Below, one piece after another: positions 12,167-20,539 of a stretch of DNA of 28,132 bases (position 1 is its first letter; each line of letters starts with the position of its first letter). The translations under genes and the position numbers were made by a program. The notes beneath the pieces are model-generated. The model ran no database searches. It was not told the DNA's origin and was given only the letters and a program-made list of their open reading frames with translations. The stretch comes from Pseudomonadota bacterium. Its GTDB lineage: Bacteria; Desulfobacterota; Desulfobulbia; Desulfobulbales; Desulfobulbaceae. The stretch covers positions 1-28,132 of the forward strand of contig WRKE01000312.1 in the NCBI GenBank assembly GCA_009778235.1, read 5' to 3'.

Positions 12167-12757
12167 ATGCTTCTGCCGCGAGAAAAACCCTATCTGGACG
12201 GGTTGAACAGCTATTACCTGCACATGGAACGATTCATCGAGCACCTGCAAGGTGAGATCGGCGCAGGGGGTTTGCACTGCCAGTCGCCTACCCAGGAAAT
12301 GATGGTTTACTTCAATGAATACGAAGTGATCAGTAATCTGCTCCAGAAAAAAGACCAAGCGGCAATCTTTGTTGCCTCCCATGAAATCGTCCGCAGCGCC
12401 TTGAGCAGTGCCATATATTCGGTCAGGGTCTTTCAGCTCGACGCCCATGCTATTTTCTTCTGGGCGGAGATGCAACCGTTCCAGCGGGCCAAGGCTTCGT
12501 TGAAATCAACCGAGATTCCCTTGCCCGATCTCATCTTCCGTCTCAAACAAAGACAATTCTCCGGATTCATCGATGTGCAGTTGCTCAAGAAAAACGAAGG
12601 CGGCACCTTGTTTTTCAGCGAGGGGGAGCGGGTCGGCGGCTCATACACCTGGGGCAAGGGAGGCATGAGCACCTCCGACGAAGATTACAACTCTCTGCTC
12701 AGCCGAATTCAACTGAACGAAGGAGCCTTTACCTTCGGCACCTTTCTCAAAGAGTGA
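12167..12757 (+). CDS. DUF4388-like (PatA-N-type) protein
   Basis: A 196-residue cytoplasmic protein. The C-terminal half (about residues 115-196) reads IPLPDLIFRLKQRQFSGFID, then GGTLFFSEGERVGGSY, which follows the DUF4388/PatA N-terminal pattern of a short helix, a TG-like turn and a beta strand with the F-x-x-G-x-x-V signature. The N-terminal half (about 1-110) is helical with no recognised family. An in-frame stop at 12161 fixes the start at 12167 or later; no good Shine-Dalgarno precedes it, so coupling to the upstream zinc-ribbon gene is possible. The 3' end overlaps the convergent rlmN gene by 11 bp. DUF4388 proteins are usually signalling or motility accessory factors in Deltaproteobacteria; a specific role is not evident. 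Confidence 0.6.
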   Translation: MLLPREKPYLDGLNSYYLHMERFIEHLQGEIGAGGLHCQSPTQEMMVYFNEYEVISNLLQKKDQAAIFVASHEIVRSALSSAIYSVRVFQLDAHAIFFWAEMQPFQRAKASLKSTEIPLPDLIFRLKQRQFSGFIDVQLLKKNEGGTLFFSEGERVGGSYTWGKGGMSTSDEDYNSLLSRIQLNEGAFTFGTFLKE

Positions 12758-13862
12758 TCGACGGTTTTGCACCGCCTTCATCGGCCCGACCATCCGCTTC
12801 ATCCTTTTTTGCCTCCTCCCACCATTTGCCGGCCAGTTGACCGCAGGCCGCATCAATGTCACTCCCCCTGCTTTGGCGGATAAAGACCGTATAGCCACGG
12901 TTGCGAAGGATGTGCTGAAAACGGAGAATGCGCGCAGGATCCGGGCTTCTGAAGGCGGGATTGCCGGCGGGATTGACCGCCAACAGATTGATCTTGCACG
13001 GCACCCCCTTGAGGAGCGCGGCCAGTCGTTCCGCATCGTTATCGCTGTCATTGATGGCGGCAAGCAGGGTGTACTCGAACATGATCCTTTTTCTTCGTTT
13101 CTGGCGGTAACCCCGGCAGGTCTCGATCAATTCCGCAATCGGATAGCGGTTGTTGATCGGCATGAGCCGGCTCCTGATCACATCATCAGCCGCATGTAGG
13201 GAAACCGCCAAGTTGACGTCGGTCAGATCGCCAAGTTTTTTTATCTGTGGCACCAGTCCGCAGGTGGAGACGGTGATCCGGCGATTGGAGAAATCCAGGC
13301 CGCGTTGTTCGGTGAAAATGGAAATGGCGTCAAGGAGATGGTCCAGATTGGCCAACGGCTCGCCCATGCCCATGAACACCAGGTTGGTGAGCGGGCTTCG
13401 GTCATGGGTCAGCGCCCAATCCCGGACCGCACAGACCTGGTTGACGATTTCCGCGGTGCTCAGGTTGCGGATGAATCCCATGGTGCCGGTCAAACAAAAA
13501 CCACATCCCATGGCGCATCCCACCTGCGACGAAACACAAAGGGTGTTGCGGTCTTCCTCGGGAATGAGCACCGATTCGATCATCCGCCCATCTGCAAGGA
13601 GGAAAGCGAATTTTACAGCGCCGTCCTGGGAACACTCCACCCGGAAATCATCGAACCTGCTCATGGTTGCCGAATGGGCGAGAACGGCCCGGAACTCCTT
13701 GGCCAGGTCGGTCATCTGGGCAAAATCGGTAATGCCGGGCTTGTAGATCCAGGCCAGCAGTTGCCGGCCCCGAAAGGAGGGCTGTCCCTGGGATTCAACA
13801 AAGCGGACCAGTTGTTCCTGGGTGAGATTTTTCAGGTCGGTTATTGTTGGTTGGGTGTTCAT
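12747..13862 (-). CDS. rlmN: 23S rRNA (adenine-2503-C2)-/tRNA (adenine-37-C2)-methyltransferase RlmN
   Basis: A radical SAM methyltransferase of 371 residues that methylates C2 of A2503 in 23S rRNA and A37 in some tRNAs. The motif GCAMGCGFC places C116, C120 and C123 as the [4Fe-4S] ligands (CxxxCxxC). C340 in SDIDAACGQL matches the methyl-carrying cysteine (Cys355 in E. coli), and C109, seven residues before the cluster, matches the resolving cysteine (Cys118 in E. coli). Family blocks such as FMGMGEPLANLD, ITVSTCGLVPQI and LAVSLHAADD are intact. The C-terminus is extended by about 30 charged residues (WWEEAKKDEADGRADEGG), a little longer than usual. It converges on the DUF4388-like gene with an 11-bp overlap. 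Confidence 0.97.
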   Translation of the reverse strand: MNTQPTITDLKNLTQEQLVRFVESQGQPSFRGRQLLAWIYKPGITDFAQMTDLAKEFRAVLAHSATMSRFDDFRVECSQDGAVKFAFLLADGRMIESVLIPEEDRNTLCVSSQVGCAMGCGFCLTGTMGFIRNLSTAEIVNQVCAVRDWALTHDRSPLTNLVFMGMGEPLANLDHLLDAISIFTEQRGLDFSNRRITVSTCGLVPQIKKLGDLTDVNLAVSLHAADDVIRSRLMPINNRYPIAELIETCRGYRQKRRKRIMFEYTLLAAINDSDNDAERLAALLKGVPCKINLLAVNPAGNPAFRSPDPARILRFQHILRNRGYTVFIRQSRGSDIDAACGQLAGKWWEEAKKDEADGRADEGGAKPSITL

Positions 13863-14172
13863 CCGCGTACTGAGGTATTTGCAGTAATGATGAGTTTCTC
13901 TTGTTCAGGGAATCTTGAAAGTTCGTTCATGTGGGTCCGCCAGCATTTATCGACAATTTTTTAACAAAGACTCTGCTCTTCTGTCATTTGATCCGATGAT
14001 CACCCTGGCAGTGTCTCGCAATGGGCTCGATGGCGGTCTTGTACTCTGGTGCCGCTCTCCGGGCAGACTTCAAGGCTGGCGGTAAGCGAATTGTGGACAT
14101 GAGAGGTTATGTATTCGGACCTACATCCTCGCCATCGCAAAAAAATGCACAAAACCAAAAAAAATCAACCAA
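13863..14172. other. Gene-free stretch between rlmN and the GH26 gene
   Basis: About 310 bp with no supported frame. It should hold the rlmN promoter near 13870-13970, but no consensus boxes stand out. Near 14140-14165 the minus strand has two T-rich tracts after the end of the GH26 gene. A CCCCAG-ACG-CTGGGG hairpin overlaps that gene's last codons, so a weak terminator is possible there. Confidence 0.3.
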
Positions 14173-15321
14173 TCAGCGCCCCAGCGTCTGGGGTTCAAAC
14201 CGTGGCCGTCCGATCCAGAGCGGAGAGGCTATACCCTCCCGATAGGCCTTCAGCGCCTCGGGCGAGGAGTTGACCCTCAGGTTACTGTAGGAGCCGTCCT
14301 TATTTTCCCACCGCTCATGCCAATAGACGGCAAGCCGGACCCGCGGGTACTTGCCGGGCATATCCCGCAGGGCCGTGGTGATGAACCCGGCTTTGTCGCC
14401 GGGCGGGTATTCGCCCACCCCCCACTCCGCAACCATGACTGGTTTTTCCGGGTCCAGTTTGCAGATTTCGGCATAGGGTTCGGCCATCATGGCGCCAAAC
14501 TCGGCCCATCCTTCTGAACGGGCCATTTTGCCATAGACGCTTAAGCCCAGCCAGTCGACATAATCAGAGCCTGGATAGTAATTGCTCATCCGGTTCCAGG
14601 CAGTCTGGGGCGAACCGAAATTGTTGGCCTGGAAGTTCCACAAAATATTGGTCGCTTTCCGGGCCCGGACCCGGTCGACCACATAGCGATAGACCTGTTT
14701 GTACAGCTCCGGGCCTGCGTACAAAGTCCGGCCATCCTTATGGCCGATCACCTTGCCGCCACCGTAGAATTTGCCGGACCAGGGAAACCAGGTTCCGTTC
14801 ATTTCCAAGCCCCAGGAAACCAGCAGTGGTTTGCCGTGCTGCCGTGCCGCATCGGCCCAGTCGTCGATGTACTTGTCCCACTTGCCGGCCAGAATCTCCC
14901 GCAGCCCGAACTTATCCGGCCCCCGCGCCTCGTTATATGGCTTGTCCCAAGGCGACCAAAAGAGGAGCGGCACAGCCCCATAGCCTTCGATGATTCGCAC
15001 CGTCTTCTCCGGAAAGGCGTTGTCGCCCCAGAAATTGCCGAATGCCACCACGGCCAGTGACTTGCCGGTAAGCCGTTCAAAGGCGGTGAGTGCATCATAG
15101 CTCACCTGGGATTCTCCCTCGCCAAAGTCGACATAGGCGCCGGCATAGACCCCCTTGTCAGGCATGGCCAGGGTAACTGGGCCTGTGGCTTGAGTCGTCC
15201 GCTGCTCCGCTGCCTCGATCATTTCCCGGTCGCGGCAACCGGAGCCAAGAAGCAACAGGAGCAGCAAGAGCAACAGGCCGGCAAATGGAGGTCGAGATAT
15301 GTGGCGGACATGATGGATCAT
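14173..15321 (-). CDS. Glycoside hydrolase family 26-type lipoprotein
   Basis: An exported lipoprotein of 382 residues. I chose the ATG at 15321, 17 nt after the stop of the synthase gene. It gives a positively charged start, a run of ten leucines and the lipobox LGSGC, so the mature protein should be lipid-anchored at Cys. The catalytic domain has VSWGLEMNGTWFPWSG, where the Glu is the family 26 acid/base, and PVMVAEWGVGEYP, where the Glu is the nucleophile. The WLGLSVYGKM and LAVYWHERWENKDG stretches complete the TIM-barrel pattern. Family 26 enzymes cleave beta-mannans or mixed-linked glucans. Behind an exopolysaccharide synthase gene it more likely trims or releases the polymer made by that synthase. 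Confidence 0.85.
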   Translation of the reverse strand: MIHHVRHISRPPFAGLLLLLLLLLLGSGCRDREMIEAAEQRTTQATGPVTLAMPDKGVYAGAYVDFGEGESQVSYDALTAFERLTGKSLAVVAFGNFWGDNAFPEKTVRIIEGYGAVPLLFWSPWDKPYNEARGPDKFGLREILAGKWDKYIDDWADAARQHGKPLLVSWGLEMNGTWFPWSGKFYGGGKVIGHKDGRTLYAGPELYKQVYRYVVDRVRARKATNILWNFQANNFGSPQTAWNRMSNYYPGSDYVDWLGLSVYGKMARSEGWAEFGAMMAEPYAEICKLDPEKPVMVAEWGVGEYPPGDKAGFITTALRDMPGKYPRVRLAVYWHERWENKDGSYSNLRVNSSPEALKAYREGIASPLWIGRPRFEPQTLGR

Positions 15322-15337
15322 AGTGGTGTTCAAGCGC

Positions 15338-18300
15338 TCAGGTTTTATAGGAAATGGAAGCGGTGCGGTCGAGCTTGCCCCAACTGACCCACACGCCCTT
15401 AAAGGCTCTGAGGATCGCTCGGATGACCACAATGTTGAGCACTGGCCGATAGATAAATCGCATTGGCAGCACCAGCCAGGTCTGGGCTAACGACTCTTTT
15501 TCCACCAGGCAGGCGATCGCTGCCAGAAAAAGGTCGGCACCGAGAAAAACGAGAAAATAGAGATAGAGAACCGAGTTGGCCGGACTGATTGCCAGCGAAA
15601 ACAACAGGATCAGATCAATGATCGAACCCAGGGACACCAGGATGATATTGAAAAACCAGGCGCTGGGGAGACTGAACCAGCCCAGGGCCGGATACTGGGG
15701 GTTGAACAGCAGGTCGCGATGTTTCCAGAGGCATTGCAGGGTGCCAAAGGCCCAGCGGAACCGTTGCTTGGCAAAGGCGCGCACCGTTTCCGGCGCCTCG
15801 GTCCAGGCCACGGCCTTAGGTGCATAATGGATGCTGTAGCCATGTTTGTGCAGGGCCAGGGTCAGGTCGGTGTCTTCGGCCAAGGTTTCGGTGCTGATGC
15901 CGCCGGCCGCCTGGATGGCGCTGACCTTCAGGGCGCTGACCGCGCCGGGGACCACGGTGATGCAGTTCAGCCGGTGATATGCCCGCCGGTCGAGGTTGAA
16001 GCCGCAGGTGTATTCCAGGGACTGGAACCGGGCGACCAGGGTTTTGGGGTTGCCGACCTTGGCCCGTCCGGACACTGCGCCCACCTTGGGGTCGGCAAAG
16101 GGCTTGATGAGATGGCCAATGGTCTCCCGGGTGAAGTGGGTGTCGGCATCCAGACTGATCATGAAGGCGTGGCTGAGGGCCTGCATCCCGTTGCGCAGGG
16201 CCATGGCCTTGCCAAGATTGGCCTGGCGGATCAGCCGGATGCGGTGATCTTGCTCGGCCATGGCAGCGACAATCGCGGCGGTGCTGTCTTGGGAGCCGTC
16301 ATCGACTACCACCACCTCCATAGCACCGGGATATTCTGTGTTCAGCACCGAGCAAAGGGTGTCGTGGATCACCTTTTCTTCGTTGTAGGCGGCAATCAGG
16401 ACACTGACCGCCGGGCAGAATGGTTCAGTATCATTGATTTTATTCTCGTTGTCCCGGCGGCTGCGGATAGCCAGCCAGGAGACCACCAGGGTCCGCAGCA
16501 CGGTCAGACCCGTGGCCAGGATCATGAAGGCCCAGAAGAAATTTGTTAATTCGTGCATGGCGGTGAAACCACTGTCGCTGATCATCCTGGAGACAGGCTG
16601 GTGGTTGTCCGGCACCACGGGCATGAGCTGTTCGGCCGGGATGGCAAGCAGGTCCGGCAACGGCAGGATCCGGTCACCCCGGACATTGAAATAGTCGATG
16701 ATCAGCGGCAGCATCGCCACGGTCTGACTGCGATCGCCGCCGGCGTCGTGCAGCAGGACCACCTTGCCTCCATTCATCCGTCCCTGTTGGATGCGGTCGC
16801 GCATGACCGAAACCCCTGGCTGTTCCCAATCCTCCGGATCGATATCCTCGGTTACGGTGAGGTAGCCCATCTCCTGGGCCAGCTTGACCGGGACCAGTTC
16901 CTCCTGTTCGTGGGGATTGGTGTCGGCGTTGTAGGGCGGACGGAAGAGGGTGGTGGAATGGCCGGTGATCGATTCGAGCAGCCGCTGGGTGGCGTTGAAT
17001 TCCAGGTGGGCGCGTTCCTCGGAGACTTGGGCGACATTGGGATGGCTGTAGGTATGCACCCCAATCATGTGGCCTTCGGCCAGGACCCGTTGCACGATCT
17101 TGGGATACTTTTCCATATTGGCGCCGATCATGAAAAAGGTGGCCTTGACCTGCTTTTCCTTGAGGATGTCGAGGATTTTGGGGGTCCATTGTTTGTCTGG
17201 CCCGTCATCAAAGGTGAGGGTTACCCCATCCTCGGGGCCCTCGCCCTGGTGGAGGATGGTCAGGTAGTCGGGGAAGGTATCGTAGACAACGGTCAACATC
17301 GCGCCTACACCGCCTTTTTTATCGATGAGGATGCGACGGGTGCCGTTTTTCCGTTTGTCTTCGATGCTGATCAGGTTGCCGCGGCCGATCTGAGCGATAG
17401 CATCGCCGGGCCGGATGGTTTCCAGACGCGCCAGGTCGTCCTTGGATGGCAGGAGAGCTGAAGTGAATTCTAGTACATCCCAGATGGCTGGGTCTTCGGA
17501 ACCCAGCCGGTTGACGGCAATGCCGCCGACCTTAAAGGACCGGGCCGCGGTCAACTGGTTGAGGAAGGTGATGGCGTCGAGAAACCAGATGGTATGGGCG
17601 GTTTGGCCGGTTGCATAAACAAAGTAGGGGTTCAACGAGGGGTGACTGAAGGTGCAGGAGGTTTGCCCTGAGCGCTTCGCCCGGCTCATTACATCAGTAA
17701 AGCTCAGGAATTTCGCAGAGTTGCTGCCCTGGGTCCATTCGTAGCCATAGGAGCCCAGGGAGATCACCCATTGGCCGGGAGAACCGTAATCGGTGGCCAG
17801 GGTCGACAGCCAGCCGTTGAAGAATTCATACGAGGCGATCGGGCCGGGCTGATCGGATTCTGCGTGCGCATCATGGAGCATGGCCACGAAATGGTCGACC
17901 GAGTCGGCAAGCCGGTCAAGATCATAGATCTTGATATCCTGGCCGACAGAGACGCAGAGCCACAATTCGAGATGAACCCGGTGCAGGGCAGCGGCGATTC
18001 TGGCGAGCAGAGTGCTCATCTTATCTTTATAACTGGGATCGATCTGCTGCCAGTCCAGTACCACCCCGCCCGCATGCATGGCAGTCAGCGTGTCGATCAG
18101 CAAGGCGATGAATTGCTCCTGTCGGTCAAGGGGGCCGTTGATCAGGGCCTCCACCGCCTCGACCATCCAGACATCGCTGGGGCCCAGGTTATTGAGCAAA
18201 GGGACAAGGACGGTGCCCTGTTCCCGGATCAGTTCGATCAACTGTGGGTCTGCGGTCGATTTCAGTTGGCCGGTCTCGGGATCAAAGCTCAGCCAATCCG

Positions 18301-18796
18301 GGCAGACATGGGTGAGTTTTTCCAGATTATGCTTAAGGGAATCGAAGCTGTCCGGATCATCGCTGGTGTAGAATCCCAGCCTGATTTCCTCGGGGCGAGC
18401 CAGAGGAGCCGCGGCTTCGACTCCTTTGTATTTGTTTTGTCCGGCTAGGGATTGCTCGGCCTTGTTATCCTTGTGTTTCTTGGCATAGTGCAGCCACAGC
18501 CGCTTGGCAGGCGGATCAACATTTTGTCCCGCATTTTTGTTGTTGTACTGCTGGACTTGACTGTCACGCAACAGTTGCTCCACTGCCGGCGGCACGGCGA
18601 ACTGGGAGGGCAGAACCAGGGTCTGGATAAAAAGGACAATGGCCCCGAACACCAGCAGGCCGACCGCAAACATCAAGCGACGGAACCTGGGCCAGCGCTT
18701 GCCGCGCCGGTCGAGAAATACAAAGGATTCCCGATTCACTCCCTTGCCGGTAACAGAGGAACGATCGGGTTCGCGATCTAAGGATGAATGACTCAT
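15338..18796 (-). CDS. Three-domain exopolysaccharide synthase: GH18-like, NodB deacetylase and GT2
   Basis: A 1152-residue inner-membrane protein. Residues 41-61 form a membrane anchor. Residues about 135-490 resemble a family 18 glycosidase barrel (GGVVLDWQQID, with Gln where the catalytic Glu of DxDxE is expected). Residues about 520-700 are a NodB/CE4 polysaccharide deacetylase: TFDDGPD with its catalytic and metal Asp, HTYSHPN with the metal histidines, RPPYNAD and a late HDAGGDRS. A membrane segment lies at about 745-770. Residues about 795-1030 are a family 2 glycosyltransferase (VSVLIAAYNEE, VVDDGSQDS, SLDADT, AEDTDLTL, QRFRW), followed by several C-terminal membrane helices. This fuses synthase and deacetylase functions resembling PgaC and PgaB, suggesting a partly deacetylated beta-linked N-acetylhexosamine polymer. 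It precedes the GH26 gene, 16 bp apart. Confidence 0.9.
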   Translation of the reverse strand: MSHSSLDREPDRSSVTGKGVNRESFVFLDRRGKRWPRFRRLMFAVGLLVFGAIVLFIQTLVLPSQFAVPPAVEQLLRDSQVQQYNNKNAGQNVDPPAKRLWLHYAKKHKDNKAEQSLAGQNKYKGVEAAAPLARPEEIRLGFYTSDDPDSFDSLKHNLEKLTHVCPDWLSFDPETGQLKSTADPQLIELIREQGTVLVPLLNNLGPSDVWMVEAVEALINGPLDRQEQFIALLIDTLTAMHAGGVVLDWQQIDPSYKDKMSTLLARIAAALHRVHLELWLCVSVGQDIKIYDLDRLADSVDHFVAMLHDAHAESDQPGPIASYEFFNGWLSTLATDYGSPGQWVISLGSYGYEWTQGSNSAKFLSFTDVMSRAKRSGQTSCTFSHPSLNPYFVYATGQTAHTIWFLDAITFLNQLTAARSFKVGGIAVNRLGSEDPAIWDVLEFTSALLPSKDDLARLETIRPGDAIAQIGRGNLISIEDKRKNGTRRILIDKKGGVGAMLTVVYDTFPDYLTILHQGEGPEDGVTLTFDDGPDKQWTPKILDILKEKQVKATFFMIGANMEKYPKIVQRVLAEGHMIGVHTYSHPNVAQVSEERAHLEFNATQRLLESITGHSTTLFRPPYNADTNPHEQEELVPVKLAQEMGYLTVTEDIDPEDWEQPGVSVMRDRIQQGRMNGGKVVLLHDAGGDRSQTVAMLPLIIDYFNVRGDRILPLPDLLAIPAEQLMPVVPDNHQPVSRMISDSGFTAMHELTNFFWAFMILATGLTVLRTLVVSWLAIRSRRDNENKINDTEPFCPAVSVLIAAYNEEKVIHDTLCSVLNTEYPGAMEVVVVDDGSQDSTAAIVAAMAEQDHRIRLIRQANLGKAMALRNGMQALSHAFMISLDADTHFTRETIGHLIKPFADPKVGAVSGRAKVGNPKTLVARFQSLEYTCGFNLDRRAYHRLNCITVVPGAVSALKVSAIQAAGGISTETLAEDTDLTLALHKHGYSIHYAPKAVAWTEAPETVRAFAKQRFRWAFGTLQCLWKHRDLLFNPQYPALGWFSLPSAWFFNIILVSLGSIIDLILLFSLAISPANSVLYLYFLVFLGADLFLAAIACLVEKESLAQTWLVLPMRFIYRPVLNIVVIRAILRAFKGVWVSWGKLDRTASISYKT

Positions 18797-19006
18797 GACA
18801 ACTTCAGGGAACCTCCGGCTGAATGCCGGTCAAAAAAAGGAAAAAACGTTGATCACGTCGGATCATTGGCAATGACTGCGCCATCGCCGGAAGAGAACCG
18901 CTGAGGTTGCTGGCCTGGCCCCGATTTTTTTTATGGGGCGCGATCTTTTCGGCAAGTTTGCTGGTTGAGAATATCATATACGGTCAGGTGGTCAGGTGAA
19001 GAGAAA

Positions 19007-19480
19007 TCAATTACCACGAGTAAATTTTTTCGCCAGCTCGATCAGATCGGTCTTTTGGGGAAAATAGGTGGCCATTGCCGCGGCGGCAAAGGTGACGGGC
19101 AGCAACAGATCGGCCAGGTTCTTGCCCAAAAGAAAAAGAATAAGGCCATAGATGGCAACCACCTCAGCCAGGGCCAAGCCGATGATCATGGCGGTGGTGT
19201 AGCGCTGGACCGCGGGATGCTGTCGCGACCGGGACGGTTTGGGAGGGGTTCTGGTCGCCAGGATCTGCCGGCGCGCCAACCAGGATGCTATCAGGGTCAA
19301 GCCGGCGGCGATGTGCAGTGTCGTCTGCAGCTCCCCATAGAGTTCGGCCGGGAAATTGGCAGTGCCGTCACCCACCAGTAGAGGGATGGTAATGACATAC
19401 AGGACTAATGACCCTGCCAGGGCATACCAGATCGTCTTGAGTATGACCATTCCTTGGTCGAGTTCCTGCGCCGATATCAT
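19007..19480 (-). CDS. Small four-helix integral membrane protein, function unknown
   Basis: A 157-residue membrane protein. I chose the ATG at 19480 because GGAGG lies 5 nt upstream; the much longer open frame has no other support. Four hydrophobic segments are visible: VILKTIWYALAGSLVLYVITIPLL, a second around LHIAAGLTLIASWLA, a third TTAMIIGLALAEVVAIYGLILFLL and a fourth LLLPVTFAAAAMATYF. The third has the small-residue pattern and Glu of ATP synthase c-subunit helices (GLALAE...YGL), but the gene is not near ATP synthase genes and the topology differs. A basic loop (RTPPKPSRSRQH) lies between the halves. It lies about 210 bp upstream of the exopolysaccharide synthase on the same strand and could belong to that module; this is only positional. 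Confidence 0.7.
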   Translation of the reverse strand: MISAQELDQGMVILKTIWYALAGSLVLYVITIPLLVGDGTANFPAELYGELQTTLHIAAGLTLIASWLARRQILATRTPPKPSRSRQHPAVQRYTTAMIIGLALAEVVAIYGLILFLLGKNLADLLLPVTFAAAAMATYFPQKTDLIELAKKFTRGN

Positions 19481-19598
19481 GGTGTCCTCCCATCGGTGCG
19501 GCCGCACCTTGGTGCTGTGAGTACGGTGGTCTATTCCCAACGGCAGGCCGAGGGAGCCAAAAATGAGGGTATTGTTCATAGCATGCGCACCGCACCTT

Positions 19599-19639
19599 GG
19601 CAACCTGCAACCGGCAAGAGTTGAAATTGCAGGGTTGCC
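19599..19639. other. Imperfect inverted repeat in the leader of the membrane protein gene
   Basis: GGCAACCTGCAA (19599-19610) pairs with TTGCAGGGTTGCC (19627-19639) with a single bulged G and a 16-nt loop. It is about 120 nt upstream of the minus-strand gene starting at 19480 and could form in its 5' leader. No T-run follows. The rest of 19481-19730 shows no gene. Confidence 0.4.
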
Positions 19640-19730
19640 GGGGGAGGAGGGATGCGTCCGATGACCGAGCCTCGGCGGCGGTGACGCCCACAAGGTTTCG
19701 CAGTCCGGGGCGTTGGGGTTGTTGGCGTAG

Positions 19731-20112
19731 CCGCTATCCCCTTGCATCACGACGGCCAAGGTTGAAGAGTCTCGCAGCTTCTGTGTCCGGCACTTTGGCG
19801 CTAAGGTCACTTTCCGCTGAGGCTGGTACGTCAATCTCTACTTCGGGCATGGCGCATCCTTTCAGTTCATGGAGCCACCGCCCGGTCAGCCCTCGCGCAT
19901 CACCGTCGGTTTGACGTATAAAACTTCGCGTCGCCGACGTTGATGCCGAGTTCCAGCCATTCACCGCCTCCGGTTTGCTTGACATCATGCCGCTCGTAGA
20001 TTATCCATGGGGTGATCGCGGCTTTGCCGTTCAAGACCCAAACGGCATCGTTCTCAACACTTACTCCGCGCGGGAGCCCAGGCCGGAGTTCAAGCAGTAC
20101 TACAAATCCTGA
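19731..20112 (+). pseudogene. VOC (glyoxalase/bleomycin-resistance) family pseudogene with a stop and a frameshift
   Basis: Reading from 19731 gives LSPCITTAKVEESRSFCVRHFGAKVTFR, then a TGA at 19818-19820, then GWYVNLYFGHGASFQFMEPP in the same frame up to GLTYKTS. Around 19916-19927 the frame shifts by one base and continues RVADVDAEFQPFTASGLLDIMPL to PWGDRGFAVQDPNGIVLNTYS and the stop at 20110-20112. Joined, this is a complete VOC-fold protein of about 125 residues ending EFKQYYKS. No start codon is seen: a TAG lies immediately upstream at 19728-19730. The two lesions and the lost start indicate a decaying gene, unless the assembly has errors here. It is 4 bp from the intact DUF1801 gene, a common partner. 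Confidence 0.82.
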
Positions 20113-20116
20113 AACC

Positions 20117-20476
20117 ATGTCCGCCAACCGCATCGCAAAACTACTCGAAGACATACGCCTTCTCGATTCTGAGCGTTTCGAGCTTGTGCAAACATTGAGA
20201 GAAACCATCCTCAGTTTGGATTCTTCTATTTCCGGGGAAGTAAAATACGGCGGGTTTTTGTTCTCCGCTGAAAAACCGTTTTGTGGGGTTTTTTCCTACG
20301 CAAAGCATGTTTCGCTGGAGTTTGGTGAGGGCGCATTGCTCCCGGACAAATTCTGCGTACTGGAAGGCGAAGGAAAGGTACGCCGCCACATTAAGTTGTC
20401 ATCGACTCAAGACATAACGGGCAAACATGTCCGTGAATACCTTGTTTTGGCGTTCAAGGCATCTGCGAAGCCGTGA
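20117..20476 (+). CDS. DUF1801 domain protein
   Basis: A 119-residue protein of the YdhG/DUF1801 family. It starts ANRIAKLLEDIRLLDSERFE, with the family's core ISGEVKYGGFLFSAEKPFCGVFSYAKHVSLEF and the closing GKVRRHIKLSSTQDI. Function is unknown; many members have a beta-sheet fold and occur near VOC or ribosomal-protein-acetyltransferase-like genes. I chose the ATG at 20117, 4 bp after the stop of the VOC pseudogene, because the longer frame runs antisense to nothing recognisable and covers the VOC gene in another frame. It was probably the second gene of an operon whose first gene has decayed. Confidence 0.88.
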   Translation: MSANRIAKLLEDIRLLDSERFELVQTLRETILSLDSSISGEVKYGGFLFSAEKPFCGVFSYAKHVSLEFGEGALLPDKFCVLEGEGKVRRHIKLSSTQDITGKHVREYLVLAFKASAKP

Positions 20477-20539
20477 GGCTTGGCATTGCGGTCGGGAGGT
20501 ATTGCCTTCTACGCCTTGCCCACTCGCGTATAACCTTGG

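Noticed and set aside
19007..19480. ATP synthase subunit c
   Set aside because: One helix has a c-subunit-like pattern with Glu, but the protein has four helices, is twice the usual length and is not near ATP synthase genes.
19734..19988. A short minus-strand frame containing MPEVEIDVPASAESDLSAKV
   Set aside because: It looked like a small gene at first, but the plus strand in the same place clearly encodes the VOC pseudogene, and the minus frame has no relatives I recognise.
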